Positions 52,972-62,491 of a stretch of DNA of 64,000 nucleotides are shown piece by piece. Numbering within the stretch: the first letter of the stretch is position 1; each line of letters starts with the position of its first letter. Position numbers and translations under genes: made by a program. This stretch comes from UBA5109 sp963975155 (lineage in GTDB: Bacteria; Pseudomonadota; Gammaproteobacteria; Pseudomonadales; Pseudohongiellaceae). Below the pieces are notes generated by a model that was not told the origin of the DNA, searched no databases, and saw nothing but the letters and a program-made list of their open reading frames with translations. The DNA is taken from assembly GCA_963975155.1 (NCBI GenBank), contig CAXBFG010000001.1, positions 62,001-126,000 on the forward strand, read 5' to 3'.

Positions 52972-53679
52972 ATGGGTGAGTCAATGAGTATCTGGAGCAT
53001 GATTATAGGGTCTACCCTGATAGGTAAACTGGTCATGTTTAGTCTTTTTATCCTGTCGGTAGCTTCCTGGATCATCATTGTGCAGAAGTGGATCATTATT
53101 AAAGATGCCGACAGAGAAGTGCTGAATTTTGAAAAACTGTTCTGGTCAGGAATGGATTTAAGTCAGCTATTCAGGGATGGCACCAATAAACTCAAAAAAG
53201 AAGACGTCACTATTATTGGTATGGAAAATTTGTTTCGCTCAGGTTTTAAAGAATTTACCCGTTTGAGGCAGCAGCCCGGTATTGATTCGGATGCGGTTAT
53301 GGAAGGCGCACAACGAGCAATGCGAGTAGCTTTGGCGCGCGAAGAAAAAGTCCTGGAGAGGCATCTGCCTATTTTAGCGACAGTAGCCAGTGTTTCAGTT
53401 TACATCGGTTTGTTTGGTACGGTGTGGGGCATCATGAATGCTTTTTTTGATTTGGCAAATCAAAGTCAGGCCAGCCTGGCAGTGGTGGCACCCGGCATTG
53501 CTGAAGCATTATTTGCAACGGAAATGGGGCTCTTTGCAGCAATACCGGCAGTACTTGCCTTCAATCGATATTCAGCCAGTGTCAATTCTATTTCTGACAG
53601 TTATTACACTTTTCTGGATGAATTCTCCAGTATCCTGCACCGGCAGGCACATACCAAACGTGTGGAAAAACAAGCTTAA
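52972..53679 (+). CDS. tolQ: Tol-Pal motor protein TolQ
   Basis: 235 aa inner-membrane protein; with TolR it forms the proton-driven motor that works through TolA on Pal during outer-membrane constriction. Three membrane helices: LVMFSLFILSVASWIIIVQKW, LPILATVASVSVYIGLFGTVWG and LFATEMGLFAAIPAVLAF. GLFGTVWGIMNAF and PGIAEALFATEMGLFAAIPA are family signatures. Start ATG 52972 with GGAGAG upstream; an internal ATG 12 bases later is also possible. Confidence 0.95.
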   Translation: MGESMSIWSMIIGSTLIGKLVMFSLFILSVASWIIIVQKWIIIKDADREVLNFEKLFWSGMDLSQLFRDGTNKLKKEDVTIIGMENLFRSGFKEFTRLRQQPGIDSDAVMEGAQRAMRVALAREEKVLERHLPILATVASVSVYIGLFGTVWGIMNAFFDLANQSQASLAVVAPGIAEALFATEMGLFAAIPAVLAFNRYSASVNSISDSYYTFLDEFSSILHRQAHTKRVEKQA

Positions 53680-53699
53680 TTAGTAGCGGGAGCCTGACA

Positions 53700-54137
53700 G
53701 TGGAAGGACGCAGACAGCGTAGAAGGTTAATGGCGGAAATCAATGTTGTTCCCCTCATTGATGTGATGTTGGTTCTGCTTATCGTATTCATGATTACAGC
53801 ACCATTAATTACACAAGGTGTAAAGGTAGACCTGCCTCAGGCCGATGCAGAAATAATAGATGATAATGATGAATTAACGCTGGTTGTATCGATTGATGCT
53901 GCAGGTCTTTATTATATAAGTTTAGGGGAACTGGACGAAGATCCTGAACCGGTAGCACTGGAGACCATTGGTGAAAATGTCAGTCGAATCATGAATCAGA
54001 ACCCTGGTGTACCGGTATTTCTTGAGGCTGACAGGGCAGTTAACTATGGCCTGGTAATGAGTCTGATGGCAACACTTGAGGATGCAGGTACGAGTAGTGT
54101 TCGTTTGATTACACAACCACCGGAAATAAACCCCTGA
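53700..54137 (+). CDS. tolR: Tol-Pal motor protein TolR
   Basis: 145 aa, GTG start. Short basic N-terminus (RRQRRRLMAEINVVPLIDVM), one membrane helix (VMLVLLIVFMITAPLI) carrying the conserved Asp in PLIDVMLVLLIVF that takes part in proton use, then the periplasmic ExbD/TolR domain. Follows tolQ at 20 bp. Confidence 0.95.
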   Translation: MEGRRQRRRLMAEINVVPLIDVMLVLLIVFMITAPLITQGVKVDLPQADAEIIDDNDELTLVVSIDAAGLYYISLGELDEDPEPVALETIGENVSRIMNQNPGVPVFLEADRAVNYGLVMSLMATLEDAGTSSVRLITQPPEINP

Positions 54138-54253
54138 TGTACAGACCTGCAGAATCTGTAAATAACATGCAGATTTCATACGGATATATAGTTTTATAAA
54201 AAATTGGTTTATAAATATCTCATTAACAGGAATGAAAAGCAGAGCTAAAGAGC

Positions 54254-55087
54254 ATGTTCCCGTTTAATCCAATGGTATTATTACTGAAGCATGAAGGCTA
54301 TCCGCCGGCTGTGTTGGGCGCAGCGCTGATACATGGGCTTCTGCTGTATATTATTCTGGATAATCCTGTGATGAGCAGAGATCTGGTTAACCTGGAAGAA
54401 CCGGTTTACATCAGTGCGACGACCACTGAAGCAAATCCTCAACGCTTACGTCGGATTCAGGAACTTGAGTTGCAGAGAAGTCGTGAAGCAGAAGCACAAC
54501 GCCAACGGGAAAGAGATGCGGCTGCACAACGTGCCAGGGAAGAACAGGCACGACAACAGCAGGTGCAGCAGGAAGCAGCGCGTGCCGAGCAGCTGCGTAG
54601 TGAAAGAGAAACAGCACAAAGGCGACAGCAAGAAGCTGAACAGGCAGCGCAGCGACAGGCGGATGAACAACGACGTCTGGAACAGGAAAGACTGGACCGG
54701 CAGAGACAGGAGCAACTGGCAAGAGAGCAACAGGCAGAACAACAGCGCCAGCAAGCGGCTGCCGCACAACAGGCTGCTGCCGATGCGCGTGCAGAAAATA
54801 CCTATGTTGCAATTATTCACAATGCTGTGGCGAGTAATTGGGTTATACCACCCAGTGCCAGAAATGGAATGACAGCTGTTCTCGCCATAAGGCTTGTACC
54901 AACAGGCGAAATTATTTCCGTCGATATTATTCAAAGCAGCGGTGATGCTGCTTTTGACCGCTCAGTTGAACAAGCTATACGCAAAGCAGGTCGTTTCCCT
55001 GAATTACGAGAAATGTCAACTTCGTTATTTGAAGCAAGTTTTAGAAATCTGACCTTAACTTTCAGACCTGAGGATTTATTACGGTGA
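54254..55087 (+). CDS. tolA: Tol-Pal protein TolA
   Basis: 277 aa. N-terminal membrane anchor (PPAVLGAALIHGLLLYIIL, which interacts with TolQR), then a long periplasmic coiled coil of Gln/Arg/Glu/Ala-rich repeats (about 60-180), and a C-terminal globular TonB-like domain (YVAIIHNAVASNWVIPPSARNG to the end, with SGDAAFDRSVEQAI) that binds Pal and TolB. Its charged low-complexity core produces long false frames on both strands. The tolB GTG start overlaps its stop. Confidence 0.93.
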   Translation: MFPFNPMVLLLKHEGYPPAVLGAALIHGLLLYIILDNPVMSRDLVNLEEPVYISATTTEANPQRLRRIQELELQRSREAEAQRQRERDAAAQRAREEQARQQQVQQEAARAEQLRSERETAQRRQQEAEQAAQRQADEQRRLEQERLDRQRQEQLAREQQAEQQRQQAAAAQQAAADARAENTYVAIIHNAVASNWVIPPSARNGMTAVLAIRLVPTGEIISVDIIQSSGDAAFDRSVEQAIRKAGRFPELREMSTSLFEASFRNLTLTFRPEDLLR

Positions 55088-56385
55088 TTATAAAATGTAG
55101 GCGCATATTGCTTTTGTGTAGTCTGTTTCTTTCAACATTTGTGCATGCTCAATTAAATATAGTCATCACACAGGGGGTGGATAATCCTGTACCCATTGCA
55201 ATTGTCCCCTTTGAATGGGAAGGTTTTGGCGTCTTGAGTGATAACGTTGATGAAGTCATCAGTAATGATCTCAGAAATTCTGGTGAATTCGGCCCCATCA
55301 GCCCGAGTAATATGTTGAGTCAACCGCATGAACAGTCCGAAGTATACTTTAGAGACTGGCGCTTTTTAGGTTCGGATTACTTATTGGTCGGTAAAATTTC
55401 GCGCAATGAAAGCAGTCAGTTAATTCAGGTGCAATATGAGTTTTTTGATGTGGTGCGTGAACAGCGTTTATTTGGTGAAGTCATCACCGGCACCGAATCC
55501 CAGCTGCGCGATATCGCACATAAAATCAGTGATTTGGTCTTTGAGGAAGTCACCGGTGTGCGAGGAGCATTCTCCACCAGAATTCTCTATGTCACGGAAG
55601 ATCCAAACCGGCGTTTCCCATTTCGACTGGAAATGTCTGATGCTGACGGTGGTAGACCACAGATTTTATGGGAAGGTGAAGAGCCTATCATGTCGCCAAG
55701 CTGGTCCCCGGATGCCAGCCAGATTGCTTATGTATCATTTGAGACTGGTCGCTCGCAAATCTTCATACAAAATATTAGCAGTGGCGTAAGAGAACAATTA
55801 ACGAATTATACAGGAATCAACAGTTCGCCGGTGTTTTCGCCGGATGGTAACCGCTTGGCTATGGTCTCTTCAAAAGACGGAAATCCGGATATTTATGTGC
55901 TGGATTTAAGAACCCGGGATTTACAGAGAATTACCAATCATTTCGCGATAGACACCGAGCCAAGCTGGACTCCGGATGGCAACTCACTGATATTTACTTC
56001 AGAACGTAGCAATACGCCGCAGATATACCAGGTGAATCTGGAAACGCGTTGGGAAGAGCGTCTGACATTTGAAGGTAATTATAACGCCAGAGCCAGAATG
56101 CTGCGTGATGGTAACAATATGATACTGGTTCACCGCTTCGATAATAATGATGATTTTCATATTTCAGTTTTAAATCTGGCGCGTGGCACTATCCGTATTT
56201 TGACTCAAACTGCATTGGATGAATCGCCTAGTATCGCGCCCAATGCCAGCATGGTGATATATGCATCAAAATCAGGAAATAGAGGTATTTTAAATGCGGT
56301 ATCCATTGACGGAAGAGTAAAGTTCCAGATACCATCCGCGCAAGGAAATGTCAGGGAACCTGCTTGGTCACCGTTTCTGGATTAG
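55084..56385 (+). CDS. tolB: Tol-Pal periplasmic protein TolB
   Basis: 433 aa, GTG start overlapping the tolA stop (GTGA). Signal peptide ends at FVHAQ. N-terminal alpha/beta domain (VPIAIVPFEWEG onward) and a six-bladed beta-propeller with repeated SPSWSPDASQIAYVS, SSPVFSPDGNRLAMVS, TEPSWTPDGNSLIFTS and SPSIAPNASMVIYAS blocks. Binds Pal and TolA and controls release of Pal at the septum. Confidence 0.96.
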   Translation: MIIKCRRILLLCSLFLSTFVHAQLNIVITQGVDNPVPIAIVPFEWEGFGVLSDNVDEVISNDLRNSGEFGPISPSNMLSQPHEQSEVYFRDWRFLGSDYLLVGKISRNESSQLIQVQYEFFDVVREQRLFGEVITGTESQLRDIAHKISDLVFEEVTGVRGAFSTRILYVTEDPNRRFPFRLEMSDADGGRPQILWEGEEPIMSPSWSPDASQIAYVSFETGRSQIFIQNISSGVREQLTNYTGINSSPVFSPDGNRLAMVSSKDGNPDIYVLDLRTRDLQRITNHFAIDTEPSWTPDGNSLIFTSERSNTPQIYQVNLETRWEERLTFEGNYNARARMLRDGNNMILVHRFDNNDDFHISVLNLARGTIRILTQTALDESPSIAPNASMVIYASKSGNRGILNAVSIDGRVKFQIPSAQGNVREPAWSPFLD

Positions 56386-56492
56386 TGACATTCGGTAGGG
56401 TATCATTTCCTCGGAAAAGGTGGGTTGAATAAAGAATTCTTAATTAACGACATAGGCTTAGCAATAAGTACCTTATAGGAGTAGACAACGCT

Positions 56493-57020
56493 ATGCATAC
56501 TAACAAATTTTTAAAATTGGGAATGATAGCTGTATTTGCAGTGTTTTTAGCTGCTTGTCAGTCATCTGCCGATGATATGAGTGAGCCCGCTGATACCAGC
56601 ATGGATAGGGCACCAGCATCAGCACCTGCAGTTACTAGACCTGCTGATACTAGCGGTGGTCTGACTCCAGCACAAATACGCGAACGTGACACAGCATTAG
56701 CAACTACTGTTTTCTATTTTGAGTTTGATCGTGCCGATCTTAGTGCAGAAGCTCGGGAAGCTTTGGTGCATCATGCTAATCGCTTAATGCAAAATTCTTC
56801 TTTGCGCTATCGTCTGGAAGGTCATGCTGATGAGCGTGGCACACGTGAATACAATCTGGCTTTGGGTGAGCGTCGTGCACAAGCTATCGAAAGATATCTG
56901 CAAGTGCAGGGTGTATCTTCCAATCAGCTGGAAATAATCAGTTATGGTGAAGAGCGTCCGGTTGATCGAGGCACTTCAGAAGCTGCTTATGCACGTAACC
57001 GTCGTGTTGAAATACAATAA
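56493..57020 (+). CDS. pal: Peptidoglycan-associated lipoprotein Pal
   Basis: 175 aa outer-membrane lipoprotein. Lipobox FLAAC gives the lipidated Cys22; a Ser/Ala/Pro-rich linker follows, then the OmpA-like peptidoglycan-binding domain with VFYFEFDRADLS and LEGHADERGTREYNLALGERRAQAIERYL, the meso-diaminopimelate-binding core. Followed by a strong terminator. Confidence 0.97.
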   Translation: MHTNKFLKLGMIAVFAVFLAACQSSADDMSEPADTSMDRAPASAPAVTRPADTSGGLTPAQIRERDTALATTVFYFEFDRADLSAEAREALVHHANRLMQNSSLRYRLEGHADERGTREYNLALGERRAQAIERYLQVQGVSSNQLEIISYGEERPVDRGTSEAAYARNRRVEIQ

Positions 57021-57036
57021 AGAGTAAACAGTTCCT

Positions 57037-57065
57037 CAAGCCGGGCTTGCCCGGCTTGTTTTTTT
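57037..57065 (+). terminator. Intrinsic terminator between pal and cpoB
   Basis: Perfect 9-bp stem CAAGCCGGG/CCCGGCTTG with loop CTTG, followed by seven T. It overlaps the start of the longest frame for cpoB and separates it from pal. Confidence 0.92.
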
Positions 57066-57076
57066 GGGATGCCCAT

Positions 57077-58057
57077 ATGCCTGAATATGCTTCTCAACCG
57101 TCAACATTAAAACAACTCAAAGTATTCTGGTTATCCGGTATAACTTTTCTGTTGCTTACTTCTCATGCCTTATCTCAAGTGCCAGTAGTGGAAGCCGGTG
57201 CTGCCAATGTAAATACCGCTAACAGTACGGCTAATACAAATGTCACTAACAGCAATGATAGTGGTAATAATAGCGGCAATGACATCATGATTACCCTATA
57301 CAACATGGTCGAAGCATTGCAGACTGAGGTTCAGACATTACGAGGCTTGGTGGAAGAGCAAAATTTTCAGATTCGACGTATGGAAAATGAACAGCGTGAT
57401 CGTTATCTGGATGTTGATGGCCGTTTGAGTGAATTAACCCGGCAAGTCAATATGGGCAGCACTGCTTCGGGATCGGTTTCAACTCCAGCCTTTGGAACTG
57501 CTGCACAACCCAGTGCGCTGGAATCAGCAGCCCAGGCAGCCCTGAATTCCGGACTAAATGACCGGGACAATACGCAGGTAACTCAGCCTATACCAACGCA
57601 GCCGCTTGCCGTGAATGCAAATCCTCAAAGTGCCCAGGGCGTGAATGTACCCCTCCCAACTGAAAACAAAACAGAAGAAGAGCTTTATCAGGATGCAAGA
57701 AACCTGCTTTTAAATGATGCGAAATATGAAGAATCTATTACTGTATTTCAGCAAATGATTGAAGATTATCCACAGGGACGACTCGCACCTAACGCATACT
57801 ACTGGCAGGGCGAAGCACTCATATTGGTAGCAAGATATTCGCAGGCAATTAATGTCTTTAATCAGGTTATAAACACTTACCCTGCACATGAGAAAGCTCC
57901 TGATTCCATGTTAAAACTGGGGATAGTATATAGTTTGATGGATAATGAACGCCGTGCAGAACAGGTGTGGCGCGAATTGTTAACAAAATATTCAGAAAGT
58001 GGAAGTGCATCCTTGCGCCTCGCCGAGTTGTATCTGCGTGACGGTTATAACCGTTAA
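57077..58057 (+). CDS. cpoB: Cell division coordinator CpoB (YbgF)
   Basis: 326 aa from the ATG at 57077; the frame extends 10 codons upstream but through the pal terminator. Signal peptide ends at SHALSQ. N-terminal trimerising coiled coil (LYNMVEALQTEVQTLRGLVEEQ), then an Asn/Gln/Ala-rich linker and C-terminal TPR repeats (LYQDARNLLLNDAKYEESITVF, and YYWQGEALILVARYSQAI). Coordinates peptidoglycan synthesis with outer-membrane constriction. Because of the terminator it probably has partial read-through or its own promoter. Confidence 0.92.
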   Translation: MPEYASQPSTLKQLKVFWLSGITFLLLTSHALSQVPVVEAGAANVNTANSTANTNVTNSNDSGNNSGNDIMITLYNMVEALQTEVQTLRGLVEEQNFQIRRMENEQRDRYLDVDGRLSELTRQVNMGSTASGSVSTPAFGTAAQPSALESAAQAALNSGLNDRDNTQVTQPIPTQPLAVNANPQSAQGVNVPLPTENKTEEELYQDARNLLLNDAKYEESITVFQQMIEDYPQGRLAPNAYYWQGEALILVARYSQAINVFNQVINTYPAHEKAPDSMLKLGIVYSLMDNERRAEQVWRELLTKYSESGSASLRLAELYLRDGYNR

Positions 58058-58102
58058 TTCCCCCGAAAACCATAGCATATTAAAGCGGCTCCCCCTCAGT
58101 TA

Positions 58103-58750
58103 ATGAGTACATCATTACGTATTACAGAAATTTTCCACTCACTGCAGGGTGAAAGTAATACTGTGGGTTTGCCTACAGTTTTTGTGCGTCTGACCGGTTG
58201 TCCTTTACGTTGTCAGTATTGCGATACGGCTTATGCTTTTAGTGGCGGCCTTATGTATGAACAAGAACAAGTGTTAAAGGAGGTTGCCAGCTATGCAGCT
58301 GATTATGTCACTGTTACTGGTGGAGAACCTCTTGCACAACAGGCATGCTGGCCCTTACTGACAGCACTGTGTGATGCGGGCTATAGTGTTTCATTAGAAA
58401 CCAGCGGCGCTATAGATATTGCGCTGGTTGATAAGCGTGTTATCAAGGTAATGGATTTAAAAACTCCAGCTTCTGCTGAAATGAACAAAAACCTGCTGGC
58501 TAATATTGCCCTGTTAAGTGCACAGGATCAGGTGAAATTCGTTATCTGTGATCGTGAAGATTACATCTGGTCTAAACAAAAAGTTCAGGAATATGATTTG
58601 CAGGATAAAGTCGCTGATGTCTTATTTTCTCCAAGTAAGGATCAACTGGATGCTAAAGAACTAGCTGAATGGATTTTGAGTGACAAGCTCAAAGTCAGAT
58701 TCCAGATACAACTACATAAATATATTTGGGGTGATGGTCCGGGTCATTGA
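58103..58750 (+). CDS. queE: 7-carboxy-7-deazaguanine synthase QueE
   Basis: 215 aa radical SAM enzyme of queuosine biosynthesis: turns 6-carboxytetrahydropterin into 7-carboxy-7-deazaguanine. Cluster motif CxxxCxxC in GCPLRCQYCDTAYAF; GESNTVGLPTVFVRLTG precedes it, and TVTGGEPL is the SAM-binding site. Upstream of queC, the next pathway enzyme. Confidence 0.94.
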   Translation: MSTSLRITEIFHSLQGESNTVGLPTVFVRLTGCPLRCQYCDTAYAFSGGLMYEQEQVLKEVASYAADYVTVTGGEPLAQQACWPLLTALCDAGYSVSLETSGAIDIALVDKRVIKVMDLKTPASAEMNKNLLANIALLSAQDQVKFVICDREDYIWSKQKVQEYDLQDKVADVLFSPSKDQLDAKELAEWILSDKLKVRFQIQLHKYIWGDGPGH

Positions 58751-58751
58751 G

Positions 58752-59441
58752 ATGGAAGAGGGTAATAAAAAACAAGACAGGGCTGTAGTGTTAATTTCGG
58801 GTGGACTTGATTCTGCAACATGCATGGCTATTGCTGCTCAACAGAATTATAGCTGCTATGCCTTGAGCTTTGATTACGGTCAGCGTCATCGCAGTGAATT
58901 GGACGCGGCAGCAGCACTTGCCGAAAGCATGGGGGTAAAACAGCATAAGATCATTCCGATTGATATGGCCGGGATCGGAGGTTCTGCCCTGACAGATTTA
59001 AATATTGCTGTCCCGGAAACAGAGACTGAAGGTATACCTGTAACCTATGTGCCGGCACGTAATACTGTATTTCTGGCCTATGCTTTAGGCTGGGCCGAAG
59101 TCTTGGGAGCCGATACGATTTTTATCGGGGTCAATGCTTTGGATTATTCGGGCTATCCTGATTGCCGTTCCGAATATATAGATGCGTTTATTGCCATGGC
59201 GAATCTTGCAACCAAAGCGGGTGTGGAAGGCCGAAGAATAAAGGTAGAGACTCCCCTGATCCATTTAAGCAAGGCGGAGATCATTCGACAGGGAATGGCG
59301 CTAGGTGTTGACTATAGCAAAACGGTTTCATGCTATCAGGCAGACCAGCAGGGCAGAGCCTGCGGTCGTTGTGATAGTTGTCGCCTACGCAAAAAGGGAT
59401 TTGCTGAAGCAGGTCTTAGCGATCCCACTTTTTATCAGTAA
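58752..59441 (+). CDS. queC: 7-cyano-7-deazaguanine synthase QueC
   Basis: 229 aa from the ATG at 58752, one base after the queE stop; the frame stays open upstream in queE and an ATG at 58734 is another option. Converts 7-carboxy-7-deazaguanine to preQ0 with ATP and ammonia. PP-loop SGGLDSATC, SFDYGQRH, VPARNTVFLAYAL, and the zinc-binding Cys cluster CYQAD...CGRCDSCRLRKKGF at the C-terminus. Weak ribosome site; translation may be coupled to queE. Confidence 0.93.
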   Translation: MEEGNKKQDRAVVLISGGLDSATCMAIAAQQNYSCYALSFDYGQRHRSELDAAAALAESMGVKQHKIIPIDMAGIGGSALTDLNIAVPETETEGIPVTYVPARNTVFLAYALGWAEVLGADTIFIGVNALDYSGYPDCRSEYIDAFIAMANLATKAGVEGRRIKVETPLIHLSKAEIIRQGMALGVDYSKTVSCYQADQQGRACGRCDSCRLRKKGFAEAGLSDPTFYQ

Positions 59442-59617
59442 TACATGCTACCTTTTCAGTTTTTATTTTAGCTGAGCTAAAACAGCAAATAGCACGCAGG
59501 CATAGTGAGTCAGCCGTTTGGCCTTTGGCGGGTAAAAAATCCCTATTAATGCTGCTGTAGGGGCAAGTAAAACTTGTATTTTTCTGCCAAAACAGTAGTA
59601 TGACCGGCTTTCTGAAC

Positions 59618-59693
59618 GGGTCGTTAGCTCAGTCGGTAGAGCAGTTGGCTTTTAACCAATTGGTCGTGCGTTCGAGTCGCACACGACCCACCA
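59618..59693 (+). tRNA. tRNA-Lys (anticodon TTT)
   Basis: 76-nt cloverleaf: acceptor GGGTCGT/ACGACCC, D-arm TAGCTCAGTCGGTAGAGC, anticodon loop CTTTTAA (anticodon TTT), T-arm GTGCGTTCGAGTCGCAC, encoded CCA. It lies between queC and nadA. Confidence 0.97.
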
Positions 59694-59826
59694 TATTCAG
59701 GGGCTTTATTAATAAAACAATAAAGTCCCCTAGTTTTCCTGCTGATATTCCCTGTCATTTTCTTGCTGTTGAATCTTTCAGCTATGTTAAAATCAGGCAT
59801 CCTGATAGATATCCCGCCCATTGAAT

Positions 59827-60897
59827 ATGAATAAAACTGTGCAAAAACAGACTAGTGATCTGATCTCTGATAGAGAGGTGGTGCGTAGCTATCTGGATAA
59901 TATTCCACAGCGACTGGTGCTTGCCAAACAGGAAAATATTGAATATCGAGATAAAATACTGGCCTTGCTGGAAGAAAAAAACGCCGCCCTGGTAGCACAT
60001 TACTATACCGATCCTTTATTACAGGCTTTAACAGAGGAAAGCGGTGGTTGTGTAGCAGATTCATTGGAAATGGCCCGTTATGGCAGCCAAAGCAAGGCGA
60101 CCACCCTGATGGTCTGCGGTGTGCGGTTTATGGGCGAAACAGCCAAGATACTCAGCCCTGAAAAAACCATTTTGATGCCAACGCTGGATGCCACCTGTTC
60201 ATTGGATATAGGTTGCCCAATTGAGACATTTGCACCATTCTGTGATCAGCATCCAGACCATAAAGTGGTGGTGTACGCTAATACATCAGCTGCAGTAAAA
60301 GCCCGAGCCGACTGGGTGGTGACTTCAGCTATAGCAGTTGATGTTGTCGAACATCTGCTGGATCAGGGCGAGAAGGTAATATGGGCTCCTGACAAGCACC
60401 TCGGGCGATATATACAGCAAAAACTCGGCGCAGGTGATGATATTCTGATCTGGGATGGTGCCTGTATTGTGCATGAAGAATTTAAATTGAAAGCTCTGGA
60501 GGATATGAAACATCTCTACCCGCATGCAGCCGTGCTGGCACATCCTGAATCACCCCTGGCCATATTGGATATTGCCGATGTTGTAGGCTCCACGACTCAA
60601 ATCATTAACGCCGCTGTAAACCGTCCTGAACGTACTTTTATCGTAGCAACCGATCAGGGAATTTTCTACAAAATGCAACAGGCAGCGCCGCACAAGGAGT
60701 TTATTAAGGCGCCTACCTCTGGTGAAGGTGCAAGCTGCCGAAGTTGCGCCCAGTGCCCATGGATGGGTATGAACACGCTGCAAAATCTATATGAATCGTT
60801 ACTGGCTGGCAGTAATGAGATTCTGGTTGATCCTGAGCTGGGCAGGCAGGCAATGATACCCTTACAACGCATGCTGGACTTTCGTAACAGTCAGTAA
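59827..60897 (+). CDS. nadA: Quinolinate synthase NadA
   Basis: 356 aa from the ATG at 59827 (a TTG two codons earlier is less likely). Condenses iminoaspartate with dihydroxyacetone phosphate to make quinolinate for NAD synthesis; [4Fe-4S] enzyme. Cluster Cys candidates are in VCGVRFMGETAK, LDIGCPIE and CRSCAQCPWMGMN. HYYTDPLLQAL (substrate His/Tyr region) and APDKHLGRYI are also typical. Length normal. Confidence 0.96.
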   Translation: MNKTVQKQTSDLISDREVVRSYLDNIPQRLVLAKQENIEYRDKILALLEEKNAALVAHYYTDPLLQALTEESGGCVADSLEMARYGSQSKATTLMVCGVRFMGETAKILSPEKTILMPTLDATCSLDIGCPIETFAPFCDQHPDHKVVVYANTSAAVKARADWVVTSAIAVDVVEHLLDQGEKVIWAPDKHLGRYIQQKLGAGDDILIWDGACIVHEEFKLKALEDMKHLYPHAAVLAHPESPLAILDIADVVGSTTQIINAAVNRPERTFIVATDQGIFYKMQQAAPHKEFIKAPTSGEGASCRSCAQCPWMGMNTLQNLYESLLAGSNEILVDPELGRQAMIPLQRMLDFRNSQ

Positions 60898-60920
60898 AAC
60901 AGTAATCCGTCAGCGATTAT

Positions 60921-62381
60921 TTATCGATAATAACGGTCGCCAATAGCCTGAATATCTGCCTGACGCTGGCGAATACGAGCAACCGTAAGCGGATCGTTTC
61001 TTTCAGCCAGTGCCAGGTTTAAATGATCTCGAGCACGGCCAAATTGACCAATGCCCAGAAAATATTCGGCTCGAGCCTGATGCACACCGGAAATATTACC
61101 TACCAGCCCCTGTAATTCAGCAAGTTGATACCAGATATTAATATCATTAGGTCGCTGTTGGCTTAAGGTTTTATATACGGCAACAGCTTCCGGAATACGA
61201 CCACTGGCTTCCAGGGTTTCAGCATAAGTCACTGAAAGTGGGTAGTTATTAGGATTGATATCCAGGTGGTTCTCTAAAATGTCGATGGCCTGGTCAAAGC
61301 GCTCTGCACTTTTTGCTATTTCAGCTTGCAGTACAACGTATGAAATACGATTGGGGTCTTTGACCAGCAAAGGAGCCAGGGTTTCGGAAGCGGCTATAAA
61401 TTGTCCGCTGCGTAATTGAGCCAAGGCTATGCCATATGCTGTGGCGTCGGCTTCGACTCCATTTAACTGAGGGAGTTCACGTTGCAGTCTGGTAATAATT
61501 GACTGTTGGTCGGGCTCATAGTGACCAAGAACCCGCTGCCTCATAAGCAGATATTCTATATTTTGAATATGTTCCACTGCCGGCATTGATGAGGCACGAT
61601 TACGACTATCTGCGACACGATTCTCATCCAGAGGGTGCGAGGAAAGAAATTCAGGAATACGTCGAGACTGGCTGCGCATTTGCATCATATTTTCAAACAT
61701 GCCCGGCATATCGTTAGGGTCGAAGCCGGCATTATAAAGTGTTCGGATGCCGACCCGATCAGCTTCCTGTTCATTACTGCGGCTGAAGCGTAGCTGGTTT
61801 TCCAGAGCCGCCGTCTGGGAGACAGCCAGAGCAGCCTGACCTGCTTCTCCGCCTGCAGCAGCAAGTATTAAAACCGAGGCCAGAGTCGTAGCAATGGTGG
61901 TGATTGAATTGGCTCGTGCTGCTTCAATATTGCGGGCGTAGTGTCTCTGACTGATATGGGCAAGCTCATGCGAGAGCACGGAAGCAAATTGGCCTTCGTT
62001 CTCGGCAAACAAAAACAGCCCGGCATTGACACCAACAATGCCGCCAGGGGCGGCAAAAGCATTCAATTGTGCACTATCAATCAGCAGGAAAGAGAGGCGG
62101 TGATCGGTAAGCTCGCTGTTTGCGGCCAGATGGTAACTTAGGCTGGCTACATACTCCTCGATCAGAGGGTCATTCAGCATATTAAATTGGGAGCGCATGG
62201 AGCGTAAAATCTCGCGCCCCATTTCATATTCCTGCTGAGTGGTAATAGTTCCTGAAATAGCATTACCCAACACCGGCAGGTTATCTGCTTGAGCAGAAGC
62301 CAGTGAGCCAGCACAGATGGCAATACCGATGCTGGTTGCCAGAAGGCATGGTTTTACAATGTTTACAATCCGTGTGTGCAT
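60921..62381 (-). CDS. bepA: Periplasmic M48 metalloprotease with TPR domain (BepA-like)
   Basis: 486 aa. Signal peptide ends at SLASAQA. Zinc protease motif HELAH (His138, Glu139, His142), with the third ligand Glu in NEQEADRVGI. The N-terminal half is the M48 domain; the C-terminal half holds TPR repeats (from about 310: YGIALAQLRSGQFIAASETL onward). BepA degrades or helps fold stalled outer-membrane proteins such as LptD. It is convergent with nadA (24 bp apart) and divergent from tusA. Confidence 0.93.
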   Translation of the reverse strand: MHTRIVNIVKPCLLATSIGIAICAGSLASAQADNLPVLGNAISGTITTQQEYEMGREILRSMRSQFNMLNDPLIEEYVASLSYHLAANSELTDHRLSFLLIDSAQLNAFAAPGGIVGVNAGLFLFAENEGQFASVLSHELAHISQRHYARNIEAARANSITTIATTLASVLILAAAGGEAGQAALAVSQTAALENQLRFSRSNEQEADRVGIRTLYNAGFDPNDMPGMFENMMQMRSQSRRIPEFLSSHPLDENRVADSRNRASSMPAVEHIQNIEYLLMRQRVLGHYEPDQQSIITRLQRELPQLNGVEADATAYGIALAQLRSGQFIAASETLAPLLVKDPNRISYVVLQAEIAKSAERFDQAIDILENHLDINPNNYPLSVTYAETLEASGRIPEAVAVYKTLSQQRPNDINIWYQLAELQGLVGNISGVHQARAEYFLGIGQFGRARDHLNLALAERNDPLTVARIRQRQADIQAIGDRYYR

Positions 62382-62491
62382 AATCAGTACTTTTGAATCA
62401 TGGCCCGTTACGTTTATGTTTGACTCTAAATAATACTATTAATTCAATGTAATAACTCGGTTTTTTCGGCGGCTCTTGCTAGAATGCGGGC

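Noticed and set aside
54411..54934. Long frames on both strands within tolA
   Set aside because: By-products of the repetitive Gln/Arg/Ala-rich coiled coil of TolA; no independent start signals.
59467..59483. Hairpin after queC (TTTTAGC-TGA-GCTAAAA) as a terminator
   Set aside because: Weak AT-rich stem and no T-run follows.
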